Shown in pieces: positions 43,282 to 52,560 of a stretch of 64,000 nucleotides of DNA. The position numbers and the translations under genes are program-made. The notes under the pieces are model-generated. The model saw only the letters and a list, made by a program, of their open reading frames with translations, was not told the origin of the DNA and made no database searches. Location: the NCBI RefSeq assembly GCF_016587415.1, contig NZ_BNJI01000001.1, positions 1,651,501 through 1,715,500 on the forward strand. Direction: 5' to 3'. Within the stretch, counting starts at the first letter, position 1. Each line of letters begins with the position of its first letter. Origin of the DNA: Ktedonobacter sp. SOSP1-85 (GTDB taxonomy: Bacteria; Chloroflexota; Ktedonobacteria; Ktedonobacterales; Ktedonobacteraceae).

Positions 43282-44498
43282 AACTGGCTCTACGCACGCT
43301 GATTCTCCTCCTGGTCCGTCTCCTGGGCTGGCCTCGCATCCAGCGAGCATGTAAACAGCCAGGAGAGAAACCGCGTATTCTGCTACTGCGCCCAGACCAC
43401 CTGGGCGATATGGTGCTGGCGACGCCCGTCCTGGATGCGCTACGCGTGCAACTCCCCGAGGCACATATCGCGATGATGGTTGGTCCCTGGTCCAGCGCGA
43501 TTGTCGAGCGCCACCCGGCCCTGGATGAACTCATTCCCTGCGCTTTTCCAGGCTTTCAGCGCGCCTCCCAGCATCCACTCGCGCCTTACATGCTTCTGTT
43601 CAAACTGGCAAAGCAGCTACGCGCTGGCAACTACGATGTCGCGATCAACCTGCGGCCCGACTTCTGGTGGGGCGCGGCCCTCGTCTACCTGGCGGGTATT
43701 CCCCGCCGTGTTGGCTACGCGCTCCCGCCTGCGACACCATTCCTCTCATGCTCACTCCCTTTTCCTGAGCACCAGCACTCAACCTTCTATAACCTGGAGC
43801 TGGCCAGTGCGGGGCTACAAGCTCTTGGACAAGCTCCCCTGGAGACGCCTTTCACGCCGGAACGCTACCCACTTCGCTTTGAGCCAACGGAGCAAGAGCG
43901 GCAGTGGGTAGCTCAGACGCTGCATGATGAAGGAATCGCGCCTGAGGCGCCTGTCGTGGTCATTCACCCCGGCACCGGTGGCGCGGTCAAGCTCTGGCGC
44001 TCGGAAGCCTGGGCGAACTGCGCCAACCAGCTCCAGGCCTCTTATCCTTCGCTCTGCTTTGCCTTGACCGGGACACCAAAGGAGCGCCCCTTGCTGGAAG
44101 AGGTCGCTGAGGGGATGGTCACACAACCGCTCTGCATCAGCGATAGCAGTGTGGGGCAGCTTGCTGCGTTGCTGCAACGCGCCAGCCTCGTGATGGGCGT
44201 GGATAATGGTCCCCTGCACCTCGCAGTCACGCAAGATGTACCAAGCATACGCATCTTTGGTCCAACCGATAGCCGCATCTTTGGCCCCTGGGGCGCTCCT
44301 GCGCGTCACCGCGTTATCACTTCAACCCAGCGCTGTCCCGGCTGCCCAAGCATCCCGTGCGGACGCCTGGACTTTACAGCTGAAGAGCTTCCCCAGCACC
44401 CTTGCGTACGCGTGGTGCCTGAAGAGAGCGTGCTCGCGCTCGCCAGAAATATCCTCTCTCCCGCAAACAACGCGCATAATACTCCTTCGCGTTCTTGA
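43278..44498 (+). CDS. Glycosyltransferase family 9, copy 2
   Basis: 406 residues, same fold as copy 1: LRPDHLGDMVLATPVLDAL, VIHPGTGGAVKLW and VMGVDNGPLHLAVT near the C-terminus. ATG 43278 overlaps the stop of copy 1, so the pair is translationally coupled. The end region is rich in Cys (RCPGCPSIPCG). Acceptor and donor cannot be assigned. Confidence 0.9.
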   Translation: MKLALRTLILLLVRLLGWPRIQRACKQPGEKPRILLLRPDHLGDMVLATPVLDALRVQLPEAHIAMMVGPWSSAIVERHPALDELIPCAFPGFQRASQHPLAPYMLLFKLAKQLRAGNYDVAINLRPDFWWGAALVYLAGIPRRVGYALPPATPFLSCSLPFPEHQHSTFYNLELASAGLQALGQAPLETPFTPERYPLRFEPTEQERQWVAQTLHDEGIAPEAPVVVIHPGTGGAVKLWRSEAWANCANQLQASYPSLCFALTGTPKERPLLEEVAEGMVTQPLCISDSSVGQLAALLQRASLVMGVDNGPLHLAVTQDVPSIRIFGPTDSRIFGPWGAPARHRVITSTQRCPGCPSIPCGRLDFTAEELPQHPCVRVVPEESVLALARNILSPANNAHNTPSRS

Positions 44499-44637
44499 GC
44501 CGCATGATAGACGTGCGCTAATCTGGGTAGCCCATGCTCACCCTGGTTGGCGCACTTCTCCCTCCATGTTCTATACTGAGAACATAACCCCCATTAAACC
44601 ATGCCGCAAGGCCGCTTGAAGGAGTTTTATACACTTT

Positions 44638-45378
44638 ATGATAGATGCCAACACTATCGCCACCAATGCCTTCGTAAAGCATGTGCGCAGCAATCCCTAT
44701 CCAGGGCGTGGACTCGTCCTTGGCCGCGCCTCAGATGACCATGGCTGGATTATCGTGTACTGGATCATGGGTCGCAGCGAACAGAGCCGTAATCGACGCT
44801 TCACTGTGTCAGGGAACGTTTTGAAGACGGAGCCAGTTGACGCCAGCCTTGTCGCCGATCCCAGCCTGATCATCTATGAGGCCATGCTCGAACTTCCTGG
44901 GATCTACCTCGTCAGCAATGGGGACCAGACGCGCACGCTGTACCAGTCCCTCCACGCGGGGCTATTCTTTGACGCGGCCCTGGCGACGCGTGAACGTGAA
45001 CCGGATGCCCCACACTTTACACCTCGCATCAGCGGTATGATCGATCTACGACAGCAGCCAGGCTCCATCACGCTGAGCATTCTCAAAGCCAACCAGACGA
45101 ATCCAGAACTTACCGACCGCTACACCTACCATCCTGCCACGCCCGTCCCTGGCTATGGCTATGGACTCACGACCTATATGAGTCCTGGCACGCCTCTACC
45201 TAGCTTTACAGGCGATCCCCTCCTCCTTCCCTGCCAGGGAGCACCAGAAGAGGTCCTCAGCTTCTACTGGAACGCGCTGAATGAGGATAATCGCATCTCG
45301 CTCGCCGTGAAGCATATTACCGATGATGGCCAGAGCACTCTCCAGATCCATAACCGCTTTGAATCAGAGGTCCGCTAA
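44638..45378 (+). CDS. IMP cyclohydrolase-like protein (PurO family)
   Basis: A 246-residue member of the archaeal-type IMP cyclohydrolase family: NPYPGRGLVLGRA, VYWIMGRSEQSRNR and the later GYGYGLTTYMSPG. PurO closes the purine ring in the last step of IMP synthesis. A bacterial copy may replace or supplement PurH or act on a related compound. It is between glycosyltransferase genes on the same strand, with its own GAAGGAG 13-17 bases ahead. The 23-bp hairpin behind it ends the unit. Confidence 0.82.
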   Translation: MIDANTIATNAFVKHVRSNPYPGRGLVLGRASDDHGWIIVYWIMGRSEQSRNRRFTVSGNVLKTEPVDASLVADPSLIIYEAMLELPGIYLVSNGDQTRTLYQSLHAGLFFDAALATREREPDAPHFTPRISGMIDLRQQPGSITLSILKANQTNPELTDRYTYHPATPVPGYGYGLTTYMSPGTPLPSFTGDPLLLPCQGAPEEVLSFYWNALNEDNRISLAVKHITDDGQSTLQIHNRFESEVR

Positions 45379-45387
45379 GTATTGATA

Positions 45388-45436
45388 TAGCGTAGGAGGC
45401 CCTGGCAGCCTGCGGCTGCCAGGGCCTCCTACGCTA
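45388..45436. repeat. 23-bp perfect hairpin
   Basis: 45388-45410 with 45414-45436, 3-base loop; nine bases after the previous stop. Probably a terminator without a T-run. Confidence 0.85.
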
Positions 45437-45469
45437 CGTTCCCCAAATATATGCGTTTCGGTCAAAAGT

Positions 45470-45498
45470 TTGCATCTTTCTCTTTAGCTCTCTATAAT
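45470..45498 (+). promoter_or_regulatory. Promoter of the second GT9 operon
   Basis: TTGCAT, 17 bases, TATAAT. Its -10 overlaps the ATG at 45497, which excludes that codon as a start. Confidence 0.8.
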
Positions 45499-45565
45499 GC
45501 AGGGAAGAGACCCTGCCCTGCCGCAGGATCGCCGCGGCAAACAGCTCACAATCCGGGATGGTAGT

Positions 45566-46903
45566 ATGACACAGACAGCAGTCGATCCAACAATACAAGA
45601 TCTCGATGAGTACGGTTACCCAACACGACCCGACGCCCAGCGCAAGCTGCGCAACGCGGTCGTCCATACCAGCCGTCGCCTCGTGCTAGGTGGCATTTCC
45701 CTGGCCCTGGGAAGTGTGGGAGCCTATCTCAAACTGCGTGCTTTTGGGCAAGCGCGACCACCTCTCTCGCCTCAGACGTTCCATCCCAAACGCATTCTGG
45801 TCATCCGCGTCGATCTTATTGGCGATCTGGTTATGTCTATGACTGTGGTGCGCCAGTTGAAGCGGACCTACCCTGAGGCGGAGATCGACCTGCTGGCCAT
45901 TCCTTCTAGCGCATCCATTGTGCGCGGAGATCCCGATATCACGCAACTTCTGACCTATGATCCCAATATCTGGCGCCGCCCCAAAGCCCTGCTACAAACA
46001 CGCAACTGGCGCGAGGCCCAGGCCCTACGCCAGCAGATGCGCGAACGAGACTATGACCTGGCCGTTAGCGTCTCTGGCCCCTGGGCCAGTATCCTCTCTG
46101 TGCTCAGCCGCGCACCGCGACGCGTTGGCTTTGGCGCGGAGGGCTATCCCGGTTTTATGACAGAGAGTGTCCCTGGCCGTCACTGGGCCGAGGGAGAGCG
46201 GAAACACGAAGTCGATTACTGCATGGAGCTGCTACATGCCTGTGGCGCCACCCTTGACCAGGAGTCGCGTGTACCCACCCTGCATGTCACGCCAAAGAGT
46301 GAGCAAGAGGTCGCCGACCTGCTCCAGGTGGAGGGCATAGATCCACAGAAACCGCTGGTTGCCTGCCAGGTTAGCTCACACAATGGCTATGCAAAACGCT
46401 GGCCGATCCCCTACTGGGCGCGTCTCATAGAGCGCCTGGTAAACGAGGATGGCATGAACGTCGTCCTGACCGGGGCCCCTAAGGATCAGCCATTAATTGA
46501 GGCAATGCTCAAACGCACGCACGCGCATATGTATAATTTTGCTGGCAAGACCAATCTGCCTCAACTGGCGGCCCTGCTTAAGCACGCTGATATCGTCATC
46601 TCTGGCGATAGTGGCCCCATGCATATTGCCGCCGCCGTTGGCTCAGAGTTAATCGCCATTCATGGCCCAACTGATCCCCAGATGAGCGGCCCGGTGAGTC
46701 CTCACGCCACAGTGCTACGCAGCGACATCTGGTGTAGCCCCTGCTACTTCGCCAAGGGGCCTGCCAACTGCCGCTTCCATACGACGCAGTGTATGAAGGA
46801 TATTTCGCCCGAACAGGTACACTCCGCCGTCCTTAGCAAACTGGTGGACGCTCGGACACATACGCAGGAGTCCAGCCAGTCTCTTCAGGGAGGAAACGCA
46901 TGA
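45566..46903 (+). CDS. Glycosyltransferase family 9, copy 3
   Basis: 445 residues. A roughly 45-residue N-terminal extension with a hydrophobic stretch (LVLGGISLALGSVGAYL) precedes IRVDLIGDLVMSMTVVRQL, so it may associate with the membrane. The donor half shows VACQVSSHNGYAKRWPIPYW and SGDSGPMHIAAAV. ATG 45566 fits the promoter position. The stop overlaps the GNAT start (ATGA), making a three-gene operon. Confidence 0.9.
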   Translation: MTQTAVDPTIQDLDEYGYPTRPDAQRKLRNAVVHTSRRLVLGGISLALGSVGAYLKLRAFGQARPPLSPQTFHPKRILVIRVDLIGDLVMSMTVVRQLKRTYPEAEIDLLAIPSSASIVRGDPDITQLLTYDPNIWRRPKALLQTRNWREAQALRQQMRERDYDLAVSVSGPWASILSVLSRAPRRVGFGAEGYPGFMTESVPGRHWAEGERKHEVDYCMELLHACGATLDQESRVPTLHVTPKSEQEVADLLQVEGIDPQKPLVACQVSSHNGYAKRWPIPYWARLIERLVNEDGMNVVLTGAPKDQPLIEAMLKRTHAHMYNFAGKTNLPQLAALLKHADIVISGDSGPMHIAAAVGSELIAIHGPTDPQMSGPVSPHATVLRSDIWCSPCYFAKGPANCRFHTTQCMKDISPEQVHSAVLSKLVDARTHTQESSQSLQGGNA

Positions 46904-47727
46904 GCCAGCAACACCAGCCAATACGCACCAACGATCCCTCTCTGCCAGCCTCGGTATCCGCGAACTTCGCCGAAGAAATGGCCTGCTTTGGACGCGTTAT
47001 TCATGGTGCGGAGCTGCGAGAGGATGCGGAACTGCTCTGGTTCGCGGTCACCCCTACGCTGAATGGCGTCTTGCGTTCGCGCTTCACATCAGACGACCCC
47101 GCATACATCAAACAACGCATCCAGGCTCTCATTGAGTACTATACGAAACGCCAGGCCAGAAGCTTCGGCTGGACACTTTATCTAGCCTCACAGCCAGCGC
47201 ACCTGAAAGAGTCATTATTGGCCCAGGGCTTTACCCATGTCTACGACAATGCGATTATGACACTCGCACTATCCGCTCGTGAACAGAACGTAATTTCATC
47301 GCCAACCTTAGCCATTCAGGAAGTCAGCAATGCGCAGGAACTACAACAGCTCTGCGATGTTGTACAGATCGCCTTTGCATCAACGACGGATAGGATAAAG
47401 CTCTACTACCAGACGTATCTCGCCTCTGGTTTCGGCCCGGGCCATGCCTGGCGCCACTTTACTGGCTCGCTTGATGGTCGCGTGGTTGCTAGCGCCTCGC
47501 TCTTGCTCTCCCATGGTGTGGCAGGTATTTATGGCATTGGCACGCTGCCCGAGGCACGCCGCCAGGGCGTTGCCGCCAGCATGATACTTCATGTCCTTAA
47601 TGAGGCAGAGCGCCTGGGTTATCACGTCGCGACCCTCTCTCCAACCGAGCAGAGCAAACGTCTCTACCAGCGTATTGGCTTTCGTACGCTGGGGCAGAAA
47701 TCTTTTTATAAGCGGAGCCTGGCATGA
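46900..47727 (+). CDS. GNAT-family N-acetyltransferase
   Basis: 275 residues. The acetyl-CoA site is in the C-terminal half: GIYGIGTLPEARRQGVAASMIL followed by YQRIGFRTLGQKSFYKR. The N-terminal part (about 1-130) looks like a degenerate second GNAT half. It overlaps its neighbours by four bases on both sides, lying between two GT9 genes, so it may acetylate an amino sugar or carrier of that pathway. Confidence 0.88.
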   Translation: MSQQHQPIRTNDPSLPASVSANFAEEMACFGRVIHGAELREDAELLWFAVTPTLNGVLRSRFTSDDPAYIKQRIQALIEYYTKRQARSFGWTLYLASQPAHLKESLLAQGFTHVYDNAIMTLALSAREQNVISSPTLAIQEVSNAQELQQLCDVVQIAFASTTDRIKLYYQTYLASGFGPGHAWRHFTGSLDGRVVASASLLLSHGVAGIYGIGTLPEARRQGVAASMILHVLNEAERLGYHVATLSPTEQSKRLYQRIGFRTLGQKSFYKRSLA

Positions 47728-48932
47728 ACAATGCACGAACACACGAGACCACTGAGCCAATACACTCATCCATCACCCTGGCTCCAGATGCGCGCATCCT
47801 GGTCGTGAAGCTGGCGGGCCTCGGTGACCTGCTCCTCGCGACTCCGGCCTTGCGTGCTCTACGCGAGAGCTACCCCCGGGCACGTATCGACTTGCTGGTC
47901 ACTCCCGATTCCGCGAGCCTCCTGAAGGGCTGGCCTGTGATTGATAACATTATCGTGCTGGATAAATATCTCTTCGACTACCCACAACAGATCATCAAGC
48001 ATCCAAGCAATTTAAAGCGCCTCGCAGATATCTTCAAACCTTTGCGCGAGGGACATTATGACGCGGTCCTGCTCTTCCACCACCTGACACTGCGCTTTGG
48101 ACGCCTGAAACACCAGGCCCTGATGCGGGCCACGGGCGCGAAGTGGCGCGTTGGTCTCGACAATGGGCATGGCTGGTTTCTCAATGTCCGGGTCAAGGAC
48201 GAGGGCTTTGGCGCTATGCATGAAGCGGAATACAATATGGCGGTCGCGGCCGCGGTTGGCGCGACTATCCACACGCCAAAGCTAGAAATTCCGCTCAGTG
48301 AAGCCGAACGCGAAGCGGCGCGCGAACTGGTCTATGACGCAAGCGTGCCAGAGGCGGCACCCCATCCAATTATCGCCATACATCCGGGAAGCGGCGGCTA
48401 TAGCACGGCGCGTCGCTGGGCACCAGAGCGCTTCGCCCAGCTTGCCAACACGCTGTACAAAGAGACCGGGGGTCAGTTGCTGCTAGTTGGAGGGCCTGAA
48501 GAAGTCGAGCTACATCAACAGATTATGAACCAGCTTCACTCGGGCGTTCCGGTGCGTAGCCTGGCGGGGAAGGGCAATATTAAGGTTGCAACCGCTGTGC
48601 TGGAGCTAGCGGACCTCTTTATCGGCAATGACGCGGGCCTGGCCCACCTGGCGAGCGCCGTGGAAACGCCCGTGGTCGCCATCTTTGGCTTGACCAACTA
48701 TAAGGCCTGGGGACCCTACACCGGCGATAGGAAAGACCTGGCTACGATTGTCCACCTCGATCTCCCCTGTATGCCCTGCTTCTATCGTGGGCATCAGCTC
48801 GGCACGCCCGAAGGTTGCGCGACACGTGACTGTCTGACACAGCTTGGCGTCGAGCCTGTCGCCGCCGCCGCCCGCCGCATGCTCCGCCTTCACGGCAAAT
48901 GGCACGGTGCCACATCCACTGCTACAGAATAG
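47724..48932 (+). CDS. Glycosyltransferase family 9, copy 4
   Basis: 402 residues: VVKLAGLGDLLLATPALRAL, AIHPGSGGYSTARRW and FIGNDAGLAHLASAVETPV. It is the last gene of the operon, overlapping the GNAT. The C-terminus carries a CMPCFYRG and CATRDC set like copies 1 and 3. A 21-bp hairpin lies 17 bases after the stop. Confidence 0.9.
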   Translation: MNNARTHETTEPIHSSITLAPDARILVVKLAGLGDLLLATPALRALRESYPRARIDLLVTPDSASLLKGWPVIDNIIVLDKYLFDYPQQIIKHPSNLKRLADIFKPLREGHYDAVLLFHHLTLRFGRLKHQALMRATGAKWRVGLDNGHGWFLNVRVKDEGFGAMHEAEYNMAVAAAVGATIHTPKLEIPLSEAEREAARELVYDASVPEAAPHPIIAIHPGSGGYSTARRWAPERFAQLANTLYKETGGQLLLVGGPEEVELHQQIMNQLHSGVPVRSLAGKGNIKVATAVLELADLFIGNDAGLAHLASAVETPVVAIFGLTNYKAWGPYTGDRKDLATIVHLDLPCMPCFYRGHQLGTPEGCATRDCLTQLGVEPVAAAARRMLRLHGKWHGATSTATE

Positions 48933-48948
48933 CAATTTTACATAAAGA

Positions 48949-48997
48949 AAGGGGTATGGTGATAGGCTGGCGGAGTCAGCCTATCACCATACCCCTT
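48949..48997. repeat. 21-bp perfect hairpin between convergent genes
   Basis: 48949-48969 with 48977-48997, 7-base loop; it separates the GT9 operon from the converging radical SAM gene, eight bases from the latter's stop. Confidence 0.85.
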
Positions 48998-49004
48998 CCT
49001 CTTG

Positions 49005-50276
49005 TTATAACTCGGAAGGCTGAGCCTGGGCACGCTGGATGGGACGCGTGAAATTGCCAAGTGCGACCTCAGGAATCTCGCGCCGAAGGATTTCAATGAA
49101 GGCCTTCATTCCTAGCGCCTTCCCCATGCTGTCCAGGTCAGGCATGCGTGGAAGCAAGACCTCTGGATCAATATTGAGGTTGCGCAGTTGGATCAGGCGC
49201 AGGCCCGTCTCGCGCGCAAGGGTCAGGAGCGCCTCGATCTCGCGTTCGCGGTCGATCATCCCTGGGAAACAGAGCAGGTTGATCGAGGTATACAGCCCCT
49301 CTTCATGAGCACGCTTCAGTGATTCTTTGACATCCTCAAAGCGATAGCCGATGGGGCGATAATAGGCGGTGTAGGTTTCGGGATGCCCGGAGATGGTGCT
49401 GACACGAATCGTATCCAGGCCCGCGTCATATAAGCGCTGCAACCAGCGGGGATTACTACCGTTGGTGTTGATATTAATGACGCCCTGCTTCGTTTGTGCG
49501 CGCATCGCCGTAATGGCGCACTCGATCCGCTTCCACTGCATGAGGGGTTCGCCCTCGCAGCCCTGCCCAAAGCTTACGATGGCCTCTTCGGCGCTCTCCA
49601 GGTGAGGGACCGCAACCTCTACAATCTCCTCAACCGTGGGGATAAAGTCCAGACGGTCCTGAGGTGAGATCAGGTCCTCTTCTTCCTGTTTAGAGATACA
49701 CCCAATACAGCGCGCGTTACATCCGGGCGACACGGCGATAGCCATCTCCCAGCGCTCAAGGAACAGGTTACTGGCGGTGGGACAGGAGTAATCCAGGGCG
49801 CAATGGGCGTGCTGGCGCACGACACGGTTTTCGGGGAAGGCCTCAAGTTTGGCATTTACCGCGTGCTCTAGCTTCTTGCGCGGAAACGAACGAGGGTGCC
49901 ACTTATGGGGATCATCCGTCTTGACGGCGGCTACGTAAAGTTCGCCGTTTATGGAGGCAACAGCACTATAGCCAAAGAAGGGCAGAGGCTCGGTCCCCGG
50001 TACCTTTTCATACTCTGGCAACAGGGTACGCGTATATCCAATGGGCAAGAGAGCCGCTACGGCCCAGCCCCTGTTCGCTGCCAGCACCTGTCGCTCACCA
50101 GTCTTCTTGAGTCCAACCGCGAGACGATCCGGCATCATCGAAAGCGTCACTCCGTCTGGCAAGGGTATTAAGTCTCTGGCTTCCAATGGCTTGCCACCAA
50201 AGGCGAGCGCCTGTAGCCGCGTCTCTTCGCGAATCTCTCCATCTGGAGTACTGTAAAGCAAATGTGGAACTGGCAT
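49005..50276 (-). CDS. Radical SAM protein
   Basis: A 423-residue radical SAM enzyme. The cluster motif is C-N-A-R-C-I-G-C near residue 190, followed by VSFGQGCEGEP and VININTNGSNPRWL in the barrel. The N-terminal 180 residues are a beta-rich extension without a known name. No SPASM-type Cys set is seen at the C-terminus. AAAGGATC ahead supports ATG 50276. The 100-aa gene upstream reads the same way, with a 64-base gap. The reaction is unknown. Confidence 0.88.
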   Translation of the reverse strand: MPVPHLLYSTPDGEIREETRLQALAFGGKPLEARDLIPLPDGVTLSMMPDRLAVGLKKTGERQVLAANRGWAVAALLPIGYTRTLLPEYEKVPGTEPLPFFGYSAVASINGELYVAAVKTDDPHKWHPRSFPRKKLEHAVNAKLEAFPENRVVRQHAHCALDYSCPTASNLFLERWEMAIAVSPGCNARCIGCISKQEEEDLISPQDRLDFIPTVEEIVEVAVPHLESAEEAIVSFGQGCEGEPLMQWKRIECAITAMRAQTKQGVININTNGSNPRWLQRLYDAGLDTIRVSTISGHPETYTAYYRPIGYRFEDVKESLKRAHEEGLYTSINLLCFPGMIDREREIEALLTLARETGLRLIQLRNLNIDPEVLLPRMPDLDSMGKALGMKAFIEILRREIPEVALGNFTRPIQRAQAQPSEL

Positions 50277-50340
50277 GCTGATCCTTTATTTTACCTCGGT
50301 TACAGTCGGTTTTACTATTTTAAAAAGCATCAACCCGGAG

Positions 50341-50643
50341 CTAATGCATGGGAGGTGGTGTCGCCGGAATACGAGGGCTTGTCGGACGCTCGTCCATAAG
50401 ATCCTCGTCGTAAATACGGGGGAAGCCACCTGTGATTCCAGTCTGCGCGCTGGCTGCGACCCGTTGCTCCAACAGCCGTGCATCCTCATAGACGAAGCTG
50501 AGTAAAATATGCTCACCACGCATACTCTGACAGACATGACGAATGCGTGGATGCTCGGCTTCCATCCAGGCATTGATCATCGCTTCCAGTGCGGACATGC
50601 TGTCGCCACACTCCGCGCTATCAAAGCCTTTAAACTTATACAC
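50341..50643 (-). CDS. Hypothetical protein, 100 aa
   Basis: A small acidic protein with a predicted globular core of two helices and strands (residues 1-65) and a Pro-rich tail (RPTSPRIPATPPPMH). GTG 50643 has AAAGGAATT ahead. There is no recognisable family. It is immediately upstream of the radical SAM gene in the same direction, so co-expression is likely. Confidence 0.65.
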   Translation of the reverse strand: MYKFKGFDSAECGDSMSALEAMINAWMEAEHPRIRHVCQSMRGEHILLSFVYEDARLLEQRVAASAQTGITGGFPRIYDEDLMDERPTSPRIPATPPPMH

Positions 50644-50784
50644 AATTCAATTCCTTTCGCTGTCATCACCACGGATCTTTAGATGGATCTTCAGTCATGC
50701 CTCAATCGCCTCGTCATTACCTGATCGCAGGCTATTGTATCATCATAACTCATATTTTTCCAGCCTCTCACCAGAGAGGCCCAA

Positions 50785-52137
50785 TTAGGCAAGTTTTACA
50801 GGTACGCCCAGTTCTTTAAGCTGCGCGAAGAAATGGGGATAGCTCTTGGCAATATGCTCGCTACCAGTCAGAGCCAGGCCCTGACGACAACGCATGCCTA
50901 CAATTGCCAGGGCCATCAGGAGGCGATGGTCATTGTGTCCGTCCACGGTCACACCCCCCTCAATCCCTTGCGGCCGACCACGTACAATAATTGCGTCACG
51001 CTGAGGTGTGACATCGCAGCCCGCACGTCGTAGCTCTGCACACAGATCGTCAATACGGTCTGACTCTTTGTAGTGCAATGTCTCGATATTGTAGAAGACA
51101 CTCTCCCCCTGGGCAAAACAGGCCGCGGCAACCAGCACTGGGATACAGTCAATGATGCGATCACCATCCACGCGAACCCCCTGGAGGGTAGTTCCTCCCC
51201 GTACCGTTACCTGCTCGTCAGCGATATCCAACTGGGCGCCCATAGCCTGGTAAGCCGCCAGCAGGGCGTCGCCAATCTCGTCTCCGGGCTTCAAGCGGTT
51301 TAATACCAGTTCACTTGCTGGATCAGTCGCGCTTATGCAGGCTGAGATCAGCGCCGCCGCGGAAGGATAATCGCCTGGTAAGATATACTCTCGCGCTTGA
51401 TACTGCTGCTTGCCTGGAACCGATAGGTGACTCAAGTCAGCCGAGTGCTCAAACTGGATGCCAGCCTCGTGCAATACCTGCAAGGTAGAGCGCACAAAGG
51501 GCTGCGATTTTAAGCCATCAATAATCTCGATCTCCAGACCCTCTGGAAGAAGCGGGGCCAGAAAGAGCAAGGCGCTGATATACTGCGAGCTACGCGCACC
51601 CGAAATACGCACCTTGCCACCATGTAGAGCGCTTCTCCGCAAGGTGATGGGGAGGCATCCCTCTGCTCCCTCCGCCTGATACGTTGCGCCCAGCGTACTC
51701 AATGCCTCCAGTAGCTCGCGATTGGGGCGTTTCCCCAGAGACTGCGGGTGATCGGTTACAAAGGTAATTTCGGGCAGACAGGCACCCAGACCCAGCAATA
51801 AACGCAGGACGGCGCCCGCGTTCCCCACATTCAAGGTGACGGTGTCTGCGGCCTGCGGATAGCCTACACCCTGCACACGTAATATGGTCTCCTCCGCATC
51901 TACCCAATCTAATTGAGCACCCAAGGCCCGGCAGCCACGAAAAAGGGCCTCACTATCGTCGCTCTGAGCGGGATAGTAAACCATGCTTGTGCCTTTAGCA
52001 AGCGCGGCCGCTAGCACATAACGCAAGGTGAAATACTTCGATGAAGGCAGTTCGGGCTTACCCTGTATGCGAGACGCCTCCTCTATCGCGATACGTACAT
52101 CGGTGCCAACCAGTGATCGCAATTCTTCGTGTACCAT
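50785..52137 (-). CDS. aroA: 3-phosphoshikimate 1-carboxyvinyltransferase (EPSP synthase)
   Basis: The sixth step of the shikimate route. 450 residues with two matching halves. LPSSKYFTLRYVLAAALAKG is the N-terminal Lys segment (SSK replaces the usual GDKS), GNAGAVLRLLLG and RPNRELLEAL come in the first half, and DHRLLMALAIVG near the end. Lys, Arg and Asp positions of the active site look retained. ATG 52137 has GAGAGACAT before it. No other aro gene is near. Confidence 0.93.
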   Translation of the reverse strand: MVHEELRSLVGTDVRIAIEEASRIQGKPELPSSKYFTLRYVLAAALAKGTSMVYYPAQSDDSEALFRGCRALGAQLDWVDAEETILRVQGVGYPQAADTVTLNVGNAGAVLRLLLGLGACLPEITFVTDHPQSLGKRPNRELLEALSTLGATYQAEGAEGCLPITLRRSALHGGKVRISGARSSQYISALLFLAPLLPEGLEIEIIDGLKSQPFVRSTLQVLHEAGIQFEHSADLSHLSVPGKQQYQAREYILPGDYPSAAALISACISATDPASELVLNRLKPGDEIGDALLAAYQAMGAQLDIADEQVTVRGGTTLQGVRVDGDRIIDCIPVLVAAACFAQGESVFYNIETLHYKESDRIDDLCAELRRAGCDVTPQRDAIIVRGRPQGIEGGVTVDGHNDHRLLMALAIVGMRCRQGLALTGSEHIAKSYPHFFAQLKELGVPVKLA

Positions 52138-52485
52138 ATGTCTCTCATTCTCAATCTACAAATACTATGTCATTTGTTTCCGTGCAGAAGCATACGTCTT
52201 CAGTAACCAGCACTCCCAGATCAATTGTTGCCTTATCATATCATTTGGAACAAGAGTTGTCTCTTCTCTGGCATCATTTACAGAGTGCGCAAGCTTCATT
52301 CAGGGAGCTATTTGTAGATAACGTTTATCACATCTCCCTGGCAGGGATGTAATTTGTAGAGCATAACACCACACTTTTCCTCTGATATAGCATGCACAAA
52401 GTTATGACATATTGCTTACAATATATACTAAAAATACTTACATATTTACACGTAACATTGCAAAATGATAGTATGCAGCAATTCA

Positions 52486-52514
52486 TTGATAATATACAAA
52501 TATTTTGTTATAAT
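52486..52514 (+). promoter_or_regulatory. Promoter of the SolA-like gene
   Basis: TTGATA, 17 bases, TATAAT in a strongly A/T-rich stretch. It excludes the start at 52465. The rest of 52138-52560 holds nothing else recognised. Confidence 0.78.
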
Positions 52515-52560
52515 CGTATTATTACATGTTACAGCTATTTTCCCAGGAGGCAAATATATC

